NCBI RefSeq assembly: GCF_003350005.1
Contig: NZ_QLKS01000001.1
Span: forward strand, 353,946-417,945
Source of the DNA: Psychrobacter proteolyticus
Lineage (GTDB): Bacteria > Pseudomonadota > Gammaproteobacteria > Pseudomonadales > Moraxellaceae
Direction of reading: 5' to 3'
Length of the DNA: 64,000 nt
Part shown: piece after piece, positions 1-8,981 of the stretch
Numbering within the stretch: position 1 is the first letter of the stretch
How the letters are laid out: every line of letters starts with the position of its first letter
Made by a program: the position numbers and the translations under genes
The notes under the pieces: generated by a model
What the model saw: the letters and a program-made list of their open reading frames with translations, nothing else
What the model was told of the DNA's origin: nothing
The model's database searches: none

Positions 1-531
1 GTACATCCGTTTCATACAGTCAGCTGTGCTCAAATGGCCAAAGACTTCCCGCAAGCCACCTTTTATGGCAGTAGCCGTCATCATAAAAAAGTACCAGAAA
101 TCAATTGGGCAGATGACTTGGTTGAAAGTGACGCAGTCGCTGCACGCTATCCTGAGCTTAAGTTTTCAATGTCAGAGGGCATTTACTATATCTCGCCTAA
201 TGAGATGATTCATGCAGGTTCTTTATTGGCCTATCATTCTGCCAGCCAAAGCTTACACGTAGATGATACTTTTATGAGTCCACCAATTAAGCTATTAGAA
301 GCTGTATTGCCTGAGCTAATACTGCATCCTACGACCAAAAAAGCACTGAAAAACGAGCCAAACGCTGGCGCGCAATATTGCGACTGGGCGACCAATTTGG
401 CTCATGAATGGCGTGACGTTCGCAATTTCTGTGCTGCGCATTCTTATCTTGTTCAGTTCAAAGAAGGTGGGTTTGAGAAAGCATTGTTAAAAGCAATTAA
501 GAAAGCTCGTCCAAAGTTAGATACAGTATAG
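1..531 (+). CDS. C-terminal part of a putative metallo-hydrolase (MBL/DUF4336-like), 5' end outside window
   Basis: The frame is open from base 1, so the gene begins upstream; the ATG at 34 is internal, because coding-like sequence with an H-P-F-H-T motif precedes it. The visible part is 176 residues. After HPFHT comes a stretch with several histidines (RHHKK), then a NEMIHAG...YHSASQSLHVDDTF segment, which looks like the late metal-ligand and beta-sandwich region of a metallo-beta-lactamase fold as in DUF4336-type proteins. The family call is an inference from this pattern; the classical HxHxDH motif would be upstream and is not visible. Substrate unknown. It is convergent with the cryptochrome gene, and no clear terminator separates them. 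Confidence 0.55.
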   Translation, partial: VHPFHTVSCAQMAKDFPQATFYGSSRHHKKVPEINWADDLVESDAVAARYPELKFSMSEGIYYISPNEMIHAGSLLAYHSASQSLHVDDTFMSPPIKLLEAVLPELILHPTTKKALKNEPNAGAQYCDWATNLAHEWRDVRNFCAAHSYLVQFKEGGFEKALLKAIKKARPKLDTV

Positions 532-533
532 TC

Positions 534-767
534 TTAAGCAGATACAAATCCGCCGTACGCTATACATATAGATCTATCTAGAAAGAAGCTATCAATAAAC
601 CCAATCACTAGACCATAAGCGCTCAGTGTATCGGCCACTGAGCCAAGTATAGGTCCATCAACAACGTTTATTATCAGCAAAAATGCACAGGCTATAAGTG
701 GACGGTACTTGCAAAGGTTAGATAAGGACTGGGCTTTTTCATTGTTTAAACCTATCTTATAGTTAGT
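534..767 (-). pseudogene. Start-less open frame, possible remnant of a small membrane protein
   Basis: This 280-bp gap between two convergent genes holds a minus-strand frame of 77 sense codons. It runs from an in-frame TAG at 768-770 to a TAA at 534-536 and has no ATG. The translation has a hydrophobic segment (RPLIACAFLLIINVVDG) followed by a second one (GLVIGFIDSFF), as in a short membrane protein. It could be a decayed gene, a gene using a TTG or GTG start, or chance. A short hairpin with 8-bp arms (621-628/636-643) lies inside it and lacks a T-tract. Confidence 0.25.
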
Positions 768-811
768 CTAATAATGGTTGTCACCTGTTGAGTGGGAGTT
801 TTCAACATACA

Positions 812-2194
812 TTAATCGCTCTTTTGAGTGTTGCCTTGCCACTGACGAATAAAATCACCATTTGGATCGTATTGCTGGGTTTGCTTGTCGAGATTAAACT
901 GCCTGCACCCTCTTGGGTCAGCACCCACGCCTGCCAGATATTGCCAATTGCCCCAATTATTGCAGACATCATAATCAACAAGATATTGCTCAAAGTAAGT
1001 AGCTCCATAGCGCCAATCAAGGCCTAGCTCGTGAATAAAGCAACTGGCAACCAGCTGTCGTCCGCGATTCGACATATAACCTGTCGTACGCAATTGGTTC
1101 ATGCAAGCATTGACGATAGGATATTGTGTTGTACCATTTTTCCATTGTGCTAACAGATTTTCGTCCAATTGAGTTGAAGGCGCGTGCTGAGCGATGCCCT
1201 TAAACCAAAACAACTTTTGCCGATGGGTGACAGTATACCAGTAGAAATACTCACGCCACAGCAGCTCGAACCATATCCAGTAAGTAGAGTCATTTGCGAT
1301 AATATTGCGCTCATAGCGACGTAGACGATTCAATATCGTGTTTACAGATAGTGAGCCGTTTGCAAGCCAACCGGAGAACTTTGTGGAATGTGTCCAGTCA
1401 TCTAGCGCGTTTCGGGTAGTTTTATAAGTGCTGGGCGCATCGGAACCAAAATAGGTACCTAAGTGATTGAGACCATTTGACTCTCCACCTGTAAAACTGG
1501 ATGGCGGCTGCGATGGTTTATCAAGCTCTGCCTGATTAGACAACTGCGATTCAAAAAAGTACTCGTCCCTACTCCGTATACTTTCAGGCAATGGAGCAAG
1601 TGATTCTGGCGTTGGAGAAATGGCTATATCTTTTTCTGCATGCAGCAAATCATAATCAGTTTCGATTTTTTTACGAAACTGTGTAAAACTTTTGGGCAGG
1701 TTCTCTAGCGGTAACTCGTCAAACAAAGTCGCCGTCGTTTGAATGTGCCACTGTATCTCTGGATATTTCGCCTGTAGAAGGTCATATACTTTGTTTTGAT
1801 TATAATCTCCCGTTTGACTGATGCAGATATCTGTCACTTGTTGCTGCGCAATTAGATCATTCAACTGAGTAAAGATGTCCAATGCTTCATCGTCTTTCTG
1901 TAAATAAAGCAACCTATTACCCTGCTGCATCAATGACGCGTTTAAATCAGCTAGACTCTCATGCAAAAACTGCTGACGAGCTTGCCCCATACTGTCGTAA
2001 TGATAGGCATCGTAATAGTTTTTATCGTCTAATACATCTGTCAACGATGAGACATAAACCAATAGCAGCTTTCCATTATTAGATATCTCAGATGCTTTTA
2101 ATAGAGTGGCATTATCCGCTACCCGCAAGTCATTATGGAATAGCACCAATGTGACATTATTGTTCTCTGAATTGTTCGCTGCTTGATTTGACAT
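812..2194 (-). CDS. DASH-type cryptochrome / FAD-binding DNA photolyase
   Basis: At 460 aa it has the usual length for the CRY-DASH branch of the photolyase/cryptochrome family. The N-terminal Rossmann-like antenna domain starts with LVLFHNDLRVADNATL (about residues 16-31). The C-terminal FAD domain carries WIWFELLWREYFYWYT, then the conserved run TGYMSNRGRQLVASCF...LDWRYGATYFEQYLVDYDVCNNWGNWQ, typical of CRY-DASH. The family binds FAD plus an antenna folate and repairs UV-induced cyclobutane dimers, preferably in single-stranded DNA. The last third aligns better with the family than the variable linker near 200-240. It stands alone on the minus strand; the start follows a weak AGGATAGGG ribosome site just upstream of the ATG. 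Confidence 0.9.
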   Translation of the reverse strand: MSNQAANNSENNNVTLVLFHNDLRVADNATLLKASEISNNGKLLLVYVSSLTDVLDDKNYYDAYHYDSMGQARQQFLHESLADLNASLMQQGNRLLYLQKDDEALDIFTQLNDLIAQQQVTDICISQTGDYNQNKVYDLLQAKYPEIQWHIQTTATLFDELPLENLPKSFTQFRKKIETDYDLLHAEKDIAISPTPESLAPLPESIRSRDEYFFESQLSNQAELDKPSQPPSSFTGGESNGLNHLGTYFGSDAPSTYKTTRNALDDWTHSTKFSGWLANGSLSVNTILNRLRRYERNIIANDSTYWIWFELLWREYFYWYTVTHRQKLFWFKGIAQHAPSTQLDENLLAQWKNGTTQYPIVNACMNQLRTTGYMSNRGRQLVASCFIHELGLDWRYGATYFEQYLVDYDVCNNWGNWQYLAGVGADPRGCRQFNLDKQTQQYDPNGDFIRQWQGNTQKSD

Positions 2195-2406
2195 ACCCTA
2201 TCCTTCTGGCTGTTTAGCGCTAATTTATTATTTTAATACTTAGTCTTTAATCTTGAAATATCATATACAGTGTAAAACATACTTAGCATTCAACCATGAT
2301 GCTAGCCTAATACTTGTAAGGCAATGCGTTCAGCCCCAGAAACCATTTATAAGCATTGACTCTCATGTATCTGACTGCTTAAATGGCTTACCTCTAGGAG
2401 AACACC

Positions 2407-2655
2407 ATGACTCAAAATAATACTACGACTGAAGAAAATAAATCAGATGAAAAGCGTAAACTTATCAATCGATTTTTGATGAGACTGACAAAAGAGCAGC
2501 CTCAAATGTATTACGCGACCACCTCTGAGATATCGCGAAGTATTCATACAATGATAAAAGAGCACACCAATCGCCTGTCGGTAGAAGAACAAGCACTGGT
2601 AAGACGCATGACTATGGAAGAGATTGAAGGGTTACTTGGCTTTCATGCTAGATAA
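2407..2655 (+). CDS. Small conserved-looking protein of unknown function
   Basis: An 82-residue protein preceded by a good ribosome site (TAGGAG, about 7 nt before the ATG) and followed by a clear terminator, so it is probably real. The first 18 residues are polar and disordered-looking (TQNNTTTEENKSDEKRK). The remainder is predicted helical by eye, with KLINRFLMRLTKEQ, then SRSIHTMIKEH and a leucine-rich end (MTMEEIEGLLGFHAR). No signal peptide, membrane segment or cysteine is seen. I do not recognise the family; it is a monocistronic unit between two divergent blocks. Confidence 0.6.
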   Translation: MTQNNTTTEENKSDEKRKLINRFLMRLTKEQPQMYYATTSEISRSIHTMIKEHTNRLSVEEQALVRRMTMEEIEGLLGFHAR

Positions 2656-2709
2656 GAGATTGACCAACTTCAAATACGTCATTATCAGTAATTTGCCAAA
2701 TGACACACA

Positions 2710-2740
2710 AAAAAAGACCGCTATATAAGCGGTCTTTTTT
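2710..2740. terminator. Bidirectional Rho-independent terminator
   Basis: The inverted repeat AAAAAAGACCGC / GCGGTCTTTTTT has a 7-nt AT-rich loop (TATATAA) and a T-run on either strand. It lies between the small gene ending at 2655 (+) and the aldehyde dehydrogenase gene ending at 2771 (-) and serves both. Confidence 0.85.
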
Positions 2741-2770
2741 ATTAGCTATTAGCATTCTACTGTATGACAA

Positions 2771-4249
2771 TTAGAACGGATATTCACGTGGCTCATTTTG
2801 CATTGAGATCCAATGTGTTCTGGTGAATTCTTCTAGTACCCACTCACCGTTGAAACGGCCGATACCTGAATTTTTCTCACCACCAAAAGCCACGTTACTT
2901 TCATCGTTTACTGGAATATCATTTATATGGGTCATACCTGCTCGGATACCACGAGCGAAACGTAAACCTTTTTGCATGTCTGCGGTAAACACCGCACTAG
3001 ATAAGCCATACATAGAGTCATTAGCTATCGACAAAGCATCCTCTTCATTTTTGGCTCGAATAATGCCTATCAATGGTCCAAATATTTCATTATAGGCAAT
3101 ATCCATCTCTCTAGTAACTTCGGTAAAGACATGGGGCGGGACTAATTGACCATTGATTTCACCGCTCAAGAGCATTTTTGCGCCTTCTTTCTGTGCCTCA
3201 TCAATCTTATCTCTAAGTGACTGAACTTGTTTCTCATTGATGATTGGGCCAATAGCAGTACCTTGATCGTTAGGATCACCTACCTGTAACGTTTTAACAT
3301 GAGACAAGAAACGCTCTACAAACTCATCGTACACTTCATTTTCAACAATAATTCGGTTAATAGCCATACAAATCTGGCCTTGATGCAAGAACTTACCGAA
3401 CACGGCTGCTTTTACTGCCTGATCAATATCTGCATCCTTGAGTACAACAAATGGACTGTTTCCACCTAACTCAAGTGCCACTTGTTTGATATGCTCACCA
3501 CCATTAGCTAGCTCACCGATGTGTTTACCCACTGAAGTTGATCCTGTGAATGACACAAAACTTGACGCTTTGTGTTCAACGATTGCATCGCCTATCTCGC
3601 TGCCTGAACCCACAACCACGTTTAACAGGCCTTTTGGTAGACCCGCTTCTTCAAATACTTTGGCCAATAGTAAACCACCAGTCACTGGCGTATCGCTAGC
3701 AGGCTTGAGTACCACTGCATTGCCAAGTGCTAAGGCTGGCGCGATAGAGCGTTGAGTTAAATGTAGTGGAAAGTTCCATGGGCTAATAACAGCGACAACA
3801 CCGATTGGCTCACGATAAATAAAGTTTTCTTTGCCAGGAGTATTTGATGGGCGAATCTCACCATGGACACGATTAGGGAATGTCGCTGCTTCCAGGGTAA
3901 TCGCGCGCGTCGCACCGAACTCGACCATGGCTTTGATACGAGTACTGCCCGACTCTTTGATTAGCCAGTCAACGATTTCTTCTTGGCGCTGATCCAGTAT
4001 GTTGACCACTTTATATAATACTGCAGAACGCTCTGCTGGTGTCTGCTTAGCCCACGTTTCTTGAGCTTGGGTTGCAGCATCATAGGCTTTATTCAACTGA
4101 TCTTTGGTCGCTTGCTGGATCTCTACAAGCGTATCACCGTTATATGGGTTGGTATTATTGTTGGTGCTATCGTCTTTACCAGTCTGCCATTCACCAGCGA
4201 TGAACTGCAAATGAAAGTCGCTATATGCACTAGTAGTATTGGTTGACAT
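2771..4249 (-). CDS. NAD(P)-dependent aldehyde dehydrogenase (aromatic/vanillin-type)
   Basis: A full-length aldehyde dehydrogenase of 492 aa that oxidises aldehydes to acids in the cytoplasm. Counting from the upstream ATG at 4255, the SPWNFPL motif is at about 158-164, the FTGS cofactor turn at 236-239, the general base Glu262 in LELGG and the nucleophile Cys296 in GQICMAINR. The ATG at 4249 is preferred because AAGG lies 6 nt before it; the ATG at 4255 sits against that site and adds only two residues. The closest wording is to benzaldehyde/vanillin dehydrogenases; the exact substrate is an inference. It is divergent from the NemR-like gene, and their shared intergenic region carries the 15-bp operator at 4474, so induction by electrophiles is likely. 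Confidence 0.9.
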   Translation of the reverse strand: MSTNTTSAYSDFHLQFIAGEWQTGKDDSTNNNTNPYNGDTLVEIQQATKDQLNKAYDAATQAQETWAKQTPAERSAVLYKVVNILDQRQEEIVDWLIKESGSTRIKAMVEFGATRAITLEAATFPNRVHGEIRPSNTPGKENFIYREPIGVVAVISPWNFPLHLTQRSIAPALALGNAVVLKPASDTPVTGGLLLAKVFEEAGLPKGLLNVVVGSGSEIGDAIVEHKASSFVSFTGSTSVGKHIGELANGGEHIKQVALELGGNSPFVVLKDADIDQAVKAAVFGKFLHQGQICMAINRIIVENEVYDEFVERFLSHVKTLQVGDPNDQGTAIGPIINEKQVQSLRDKIDEAQKEGAKMLLSGEINGQLVPPHVFTEVTREMDIAYNEIFGPLIGIIRAKNEEDALSIANDSMYGLSSAVFTADMQKGLRFARGIRAGMTHINDIPVNDESNVAFGGEKNSGIGRFNGEWVLEEFTRTHWISMQNEPREYPF

Positions 4250-4677
4250 AATCATCCTTATTTTTAATTTGTTATGTTAAGTATTGGTTTGCGATTATTA
4301 AAATAAAATTATTAAGTCGGCGATATCTTAATGAGAAAATATCTGGCAAGTGATAAGTCTGAAATCGTTACCAAGCTATCAATCAATAGTCATCAATTAA
4401 AAAAAGCTCTAATGAAAAATGATCTTTAGCAATAAATACTAACGGTAACGGATAACAACAAAACCTACCTTGCTAGACGACTGGTCTAATGCTACCATAG
4501 CTATCAATAAAACAAGACTACTTTGTCAGTGAATATTGTTGATAAAACGTAACACATATAACTATATCCTATTACAATACGTCATCAACGTGACGTTCAA
4601 ATGAACGCTAACTGTCTTAACTGACTATTTAATGCATACGCTAATATAAGCAACTACTAAGGGAGATAATCCTGTTT
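4250..4677. promoter_or_regulatory. Divergent promoter region of aldehyde dehydrogenase and NemR-like gene
   Basis: These 428 bp have no gene. The only strong signal is the operator palindrome at 4474-4488, roughly 190 bp from the regulator's ATG and 225 bp from the dehydrogenase ATG. The rest is AT-rich and could hold several promoters; I cannot pick -35/-10 pairs with confidence. Confidence 0.6.
4474..4488. promoter_or_regulatory. NemR-type operator, copy 1
   Basis: TAGACGACTGGTCTA has inverted 5-bp arms TAGAC/GTCTA. The same 15 bases, and 18 with flanks (CTAGAC...TAAT), recur at 5466-5480 upstream of yqhD. The arms match the kind of site described for Escherichia coli NemR. Two identical copies around the regulator gene make an operator role likely. 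Confidence 0.75.
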
Positions 4678-5277
4678 ATGTCTAATACAGACGCAACGAC
4701 ACCAGATACCAAAGCTCATTTACTTGCTACTGGCTACCAATTAATTGCTAAAAAAGGTTTTACCGCTGTTGGTCTAAAGCAAATTTTAGATACAGCAGGT
4801 GTACCAAAGGGTTCTTTTTACCATTACTTTGCTTCTAAAGAAGCCTTTGGTGAAGCCATTATTAATCATTACTTTAGCTTATATAAGACTCGCTTAGATG
4901 TCATCAATGCACAAGATGTCAGTGCGCAGCAAAAGCTATATGATTATTTTCAAAACTGGTATGACACCCAGCAGAACGGCTGTGACCATGAAAAATGCTT
5001 GGTAGTGAAGCTCAGCGCAGAGGTAGCCGATATGTCAGAAACCATGCGTAAGGCACTCGATACTGGCTATCAGCAGACGACCATGTGGCTTGCTAAGCAG
5101 ATCAAAGCTGGCTGGCTCGATGAGTCTATCCCTCGTCACGATAACATCTCGGCTGAGAGTATGGCCAAGCGTTGGTATTTTGCATGGCTTGGTGCAAGCT
5201 TGATTGCAAAGATTAGCCAAACCAATACGCCTTTAGCAGAAATCTGGCAGATGACAACCACTCAGATGGGACGTTAA
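4678..5277 (+). CDS. nemR: NemR-like TetR-family redox/electrophile-sensing repressor
   Basis: At 199 aa with an N-terminal helix-turn-helix (about residues 30-52, VGLKQILDTAGVPKGSFYHYF), it matches E. coli NemR in wording throughout. NemR represses detoxification genes and is released by N-ethylmaleimide, methylglyoxal, quinones and bleach through Cys106, which forms a reversible bond with Lys175. Here Cys107 in KCLVVKLSAEV and Lys178 in LIAKIS occupy those places; the second E. coli cysteine (Cys116) is Ala, and an extra Cys102 is present. An AAGGGAG site lies ahead of the start. The gene lies between an aldehyde dehydrogenase and a YqhD gene that both have the 15-bp operator upstream. Autoregulation is probable, since the first operator lies in its own promoter region. 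Confidence 0.88.
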   Translation: MSNTDATTPDTKAHLLATGYQLIAKKGFTAVGLKQILDTAGVPKGSFYHYFASKEAFGEAIINHYFSLYKTRLDVINAQDVSAQQKLYDYFQNWYDTQQNGCDHEKCLVVKLSAEVADMSETMRKALDTGYQQTTMWLAKQIKAGWLDESIPRHDNISAESMAKRWYFAWLGASLIAKISQTNTPLAEIWQMTTTQMGR

Positions 5278-5340
5278 CTCTTTTAAGCAAGCTAGCCTCA
5301 AGCCAATTATTTCTAAGCAAGTGAATATTCATTAATATGA

Positions 5341-5376
5341 ATAGCGCGGTGGCTAAGTTCTCAACCGCCGCGCTAT
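5341..5376 (+). terminator. GC-rich hairpin after the regulator gene
   Basis: The arms ATAGCGCGGTGG (5341-5352) and CCGCCGCGCTAT (5365-5376) pair with one G-U and a 12-nt loop. It starts about 64 bp after the nemR stop. It has no T-run, so it may be a weak terminator or an mRNA 3'-end stabiliser. Confidence 0.5.
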
Positions 5377-5465
5377 ATCATAGCTTGCCATTCGACATCC
5401 GCATTTAAACCAGTCTCATCAATGATCGCAAAAAAGGTTTTGTACGATAGTTTTGTAAATATCAC

Positions 5466-5480
5466 TAGACGACTGGTCTA
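5466..5480. promoter_or_regulatory. NemR-type operator, copy 2 (yqhD promoter)
   Basis: Identical 15-mer to the site at 4474. It lies just upstream of a TACAAT -10-like hexamer (5488-5493), where a bound repressor would block the promoter of the YqhD gene. The remaining 358-bp gap between nemR and yqhD holds the hairpin above and AT-rich leader sequence. Confidence 0.75.
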
Positions 5481-5635
5481 ATTGGTGTACAATGCGCACA
5501 AATATTAAGAATGAATGCCTATACGAGCATTGCTTATCATTTCATTCATTGATTGATATCAGACAATATCCCATGTCAAAACAATTTAATTGAATCGTTT
5601 TTATTAAAAACTTTTTATTACTAATTAGGAATCTT

Positions 5636-6847
5636 ATGAATAACTTCCAATACTACAACCCAGTCCGTATCGTTTTTGGTGAAGGTCAAATCGAGCAATT
5701 ATCAGATCTAGTCCCTACTGATGCGCGTGTACTCATTACTTATGGTGGTGGTTCAGCTCAGCGTACTGGTACATTAGACGAAGTAAAAACTGCATTAGCG
5801 GCAAGCGGTGAACGTACTGTATTTGAATTTGGTGGCATTGAAGCCAACCCAGAATTCACCACATTACTTAAAGCCGCTGATATGGTTAATGAGCACAACA
5901 TCGACTTCTTATTAGCAGTTGGCGGTGGTTCTGTGATTGATGGCAGCAAATTTGTCGCACTCGTTTCTTCATTGACTGAAGAAGACGGCACTGTCTCACG
6001 TGACCAAGCTTGGGATGCCTTAACTGGTTATTGCAAAAACATCGATTCTGCTGTCGATTTGGGCGCGGTATTGACTATCCCAGCCACAGGTTCTGAGATG
6101 AACTCAGGTGGCGTGATCAACTATAGTGAACGTCAAGCAAAACTACCGTTTGGTAACCCACTTGCCTTCCCTAAATTCTCAATTCTAGATCCAATCAAAA
6201 CACTTACCTTGCCTGAACGTCAGGTTATGAATGGTGTGGCTGATGCATTTGTTCATGTAATGGAACAATATCTGACTTACCCAGTAAACGCGAAAGTACA
6301 AGATGCCTTTGCTGAGAGCTTGCTTAAAATCCTTATTGATGAAGGTCTAGTTGTTAAGCAAGATCCAGAAAACCTAGAAACACGTAAGAACATTATGTGG
6401 ACAGCGACGATGGCATTGAACGGTCTGATCGGTACTGGTGTACCACAAGACTGGACAACTCACATGGTTGGTCATGAGCTGACGTCACTACACGCTATCG
6501 ATCATGCACGTACGCTAACCATCGTATTACCATCAGTCATGCGTGAGCTAAAAGAAAGCAAAAAAGAAAAACTGCTTCAGTATGCGCGTAACGTATGGAA
6601 CATTACCGATACTGACCTAGATGACGATGCCATTATCGAAACGGCCATTATTTACACTGAAAACTTTTTCCGCGAGCTTGGCTTGCCAGTTAGCCTAGAA
6701 GACGTTGACTTGACGGAATCAGCGATTGATCCAATCATCAAGCAGCTTGAAGTGCATAACATGGTTAAGCTTGGTGAACATGGTACCAACGACCTAGAAG
6801 TATCACGTCGTATCTTGCAGCGCGCTGTAACTAGCAAAGCCTCTTAA
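5636..6847 (+). CDS. yqhD: YqhD-type iron/zinc-containing alcohol dehydrogenase (aldehyde reductase)
   Basis: 403 aa and collinear with E. coli YqhD, starting with the same MNNF. The YqhD family is a group III metal alcohol dehydrogenase that uses NADPH to reduce short and lipid-derived aldehydes. The nucleotide-binding run GGGSVIDG is at 96-103. Metal ligands are visible as Asp203 and His207 (GVADAFVHVMEQY), His276 (THMVGHE) and His290 (AIDHART). It ends with the conserved LEVSRRI. It is slightly longer than the E. coli protein through an acidic insert near 112-125 (SLTEEDGTVSRDQ). Its promoter has the NemR-type operator, as in E. coli where the family defends against aldehydes. An AGGAAT site precedes the ATG. 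Confidence 0.93.
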   Translation: MNNFQYYNPVRIVFGEGQIEQLSDLVPTDARVLITYGGGSAQRTGTLDEVKTALAASGERTVFEFGGIEANPEFTTLLKAADMVNEHNIDFLLAVGGGSVIDGSKFVALVSSLTEEDGTVSRDQAWDALTGYCKNIDSAVDLGAVLTIPATGSEMNSGGVINYSERQAKLPFGNPLAFPKFSILDPIKTLTLPERQVMNGVADAFVHVMEQYLTYPVNAKVQDAFAESLLKILIDEGLVVKQDPENLETRKNIMWTATMALNGLIGTGVPQDWTTHMVGHELTSLHAIDHARTLTIVLPSVMRELKESKKEKLLQYARNVWNITDTDLDDDAIIETAIIYTENFFRELGLPVSLEDVDLTESAIDPIIKQLEVHNMVKLGEHGTNDLEVSRRILQRAVTSKAS

Positions 6848-7014
6848 TAAGCGCTATAGCAAGAACTGTCAGAAGAATTATAAGAAAAATCGCGACAGTA
6901 ACCATAAGTACATATCGTTATGCTATTTATAGTAGTAGCTATTCCATGCTGAGTAGCTACTACATTTAACACCACTATAATAATGACAATTAATAAATAT
7001 AAAGGAGTCCTACA

Positions 7015-8064
7015 ATGAGCTTCGACAAACAACAGAATCAACAAACAAACCGTCAAATCAAATTGGCTAGCCGTCCTAATGGCGTACCTACTGCTGACAA
7101 CTTTGACATGGCAACTAGCGACATCCCTACGCCAAAAGATAACGAGATGCTACTACGCACGGTATATCTATCACTAGATCCATATATGCGTGGACGTATG
7201 AGCGATGCAAAAAGCTATGCAGACCCGTTAGAAGTCGGTGACGTCATCATGGGTGGTACCGTAGCGCAAGTGGTCGAGTCAAATATCGATAACTTCGCGG
7301 TAGGCGACTTGGTCGTATCAAACTCAGGCTGGCAAGATTACAGTGTCAGTGATGGCGAAGGCGTCCTCAAACTAGACAAAAACATGTCTAACCCTTCTTA
7401 TGGTTTAGGCGTGTTAGGTATGCCAGGGTTTACCGGTTACATGGGTCTGACTGATATCGGTAAACCACAGAAAGGCGAAACTTTAGTCGTAGCAGCAGCC
7501 ACTGGACCCGTCGGTGCCACTGTCGGCCAAGTGGGTAATCAACATGGTCTGCACACTGTCGGTGTGGCAGGCGGTAAAGAGAAATGCGACTTTGCGGTCA
7601 ATGAGCTTGGCTTCGATATCTGTATCGATCACAAAGCTGACGACTTCGCTGAGCAATTAAAAGCAGCATGTCCAGATGGTATCGACATCTACTATGAAAA
7701 CGTCGGCGGTAAAGTATTTGATGCAGTGATGCCATTACTTAACGACCACGCACGTATTCCAGTATGTGGTCTGGTATCGCAGTACAATGCAACTGATTTA
7801 CCGCATGGTAAAGATCGCCTAGGTATGCTGATGGGTCTTATATTAAGCCAACGCCTAACTGTCAGAGGTTTCATTATCTTTGAAGAGTACGGCGACCACT
7901 TCCCAGAGTTCTTAGAAACCATGAGTAAATGGGTAGAGTCAGGCGAAGTGAAAACCAAAGAGCACATTACTGACGGTTTAGATAATGCCCCAGATGCATT
8001 TGTCAGTATGTTAAACGGTGATAACTTTGGTAAAACCGTAATCAAAGTATCTGACGTTAAGTAG
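7015..8064 (+). CDS. curA: NADPH-dependent enone/curcumin reductase (CurA family, MDR superfamily)
   Basis: 349 aa, matching E. coli CurA almost block by block: LASRPNGVPTADNF, TVYLSLDPYMRGRMSDA, LGVLGMPGFTGYMG, VVAAATGPVGATVGQ (the nucleotide-binding glycine run), GIDIYYENVGGKVFDAV and ITDGLDNAPDAF. The family reduces the C=C bond of alpha,beta-unsaturated ketones with NADPH and needs no zinc. It lies 167 bp after yqhD, has a strong AAAGGAG site, and fits a role in removing electrophilic enones. I see no NemR box of its own; it may be read through from yqhD or have a separate promoter. Confidence 0.9.
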   Translation: MSFDKQQNQQTNRQIKLASRPNGVPTADNFDMATSDIPTPKDNEMLLRTVYLSLDPYMRGRMSDAKSYADPLEVGDVIMGGTVAQVVESNIDNFAVGDLVVSNSGWQDYSVSDGEGVLKLDKNMSNPSYGLGVLGMPGFTGYMGLTDIGKPQKGETLVVAAATGPVGATVGQVGNQHGLHTVGVAGGKEKCDFAVNELGFDICIDHKADDFAEQLKAACPDGIDIYYENVGGKVFDAVMPLLNDHARIPVCGLVSQYNATDLPHGKDRLGMLMGLILSQRLTVRGFIIFEEYGDHFPEFLETMSKWVESGEVKTKEHITDGLDNAPDAFVSMLNGDNFGKTVIKVSDVK

Positions 8065-8273
8065 CCACTAACAGTTAGCAATCATTGTGAATAACTACTT
8101 AACAACATAAATTACTAATACCACTACTGAAAGTTGCTCACAAAGCAGGAATAATGCTAACAGTCATTATTTGCATTTAGGTTAATTAAATAAAAACGGC
8201 TGACGATGCAACGTAAAACTTATGACTGTTGGCTATATAGTTAATAACACATAAATAATAAACAAGGATAATT

Positions 8274-8951
8274 ATGAACATTTTAATGGTACTAACTTCT
8301 CATGACCGTTTAGGCGATACTGGTAAAAAAACTGGCTTTTGGCTAGAAGAATTTGCTGCTCCTTACTACGCATTTCTTGACGCCGGTGTAAATGTAACTC
8401 TAGCCTCTCCAGCAGGCGGTCAGCCACCACTAGATCCTAGTAGTGACACAGAAGACACGCAAACCAAGGATACCACTCGTTTTAAAGACGACAAAGACGC
8501 TCAAGAGCATTTGGCTAATACCAAAAAACTTGCTGATATGAACGCTGAAGATTTCGATTCAGTATTTTATCCTGGTGGTCATGGCCCATTGTGGGATTTG
8601 GCAGTAGATAAAAACTCTATCAATCTGATCGAGACTTTTGTTAAGCAAGACAAGCCTGTTGCTTTTGTTTGTCATTCTCCTGCAGCGCTTAAAAACGTTA
8701 AAGTCGATGGCGAGTATTTGGTAAAAGGCAAAACAGTGACTGGTTTTACTAACTCTGAAGAAGACGCAGTTGGCCTAACAGACGTAGTACCATTCCTAGT
8801 AGAAGACGCATTGAAAGCCAATGGCGGTAACTACGAAAAAGCGGCTGATTGGGAATCATTTGTTGTTGAAGATGGTCTTCTAATCACAGGTCAAAACCCT
8901 GCATCATCAGAAGAAGCTGCTAAGCGTCTAATGGCGAAGCTGAAAGGTTAG
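8274..8951 (+). CDS. DJ-1/PfpI family protein (class I glutamine amidotransferase-like, Hsp31/YDR533C type)
   Basis: 225 aa. It carries the nucleophile elbow FVCHSPAAL with Cys133 and His134 and the acid partner Glu25 in TGFWLEEF, the arrangement of glyoxalase III-like members. FYPGGHGPLWDL (98-109) is the family's oxyanion region. Such proteins convert methylglyoxal to lactate without glutathione, or act as chaperone/deglycase; which applies is inferred from context. It follows curA by 209 bp and is 30 bp ahead of the GST gene, so the last two are probably one unit. An AAGGATAATT ribosome site precedes the ATG. Confidence 0.85.
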   Translation: MNILMVLTSHDRLGDTGKKTGFWLEEFAAPYYAFLDAGVNVTLASPAGGQPPLDPSSDTEDTQTKDTTRFKDDKDAQEHLANTKKLADMNAEDFDSVFYPGGHGPLWDLAVDKNSINLIETFVKQDKPVAFVCHSPAALKNVKVDGEYLVKGKTVTGFTNSEEDAVGLTDVVPFLVEDALKANGGNYEKAADWESFVVEDGLLITGQNPASSEEAAKRLMAKLKG

Positions 8952-8981
8952 TCAAATCCACTACGCAATAAGGCCGATACC

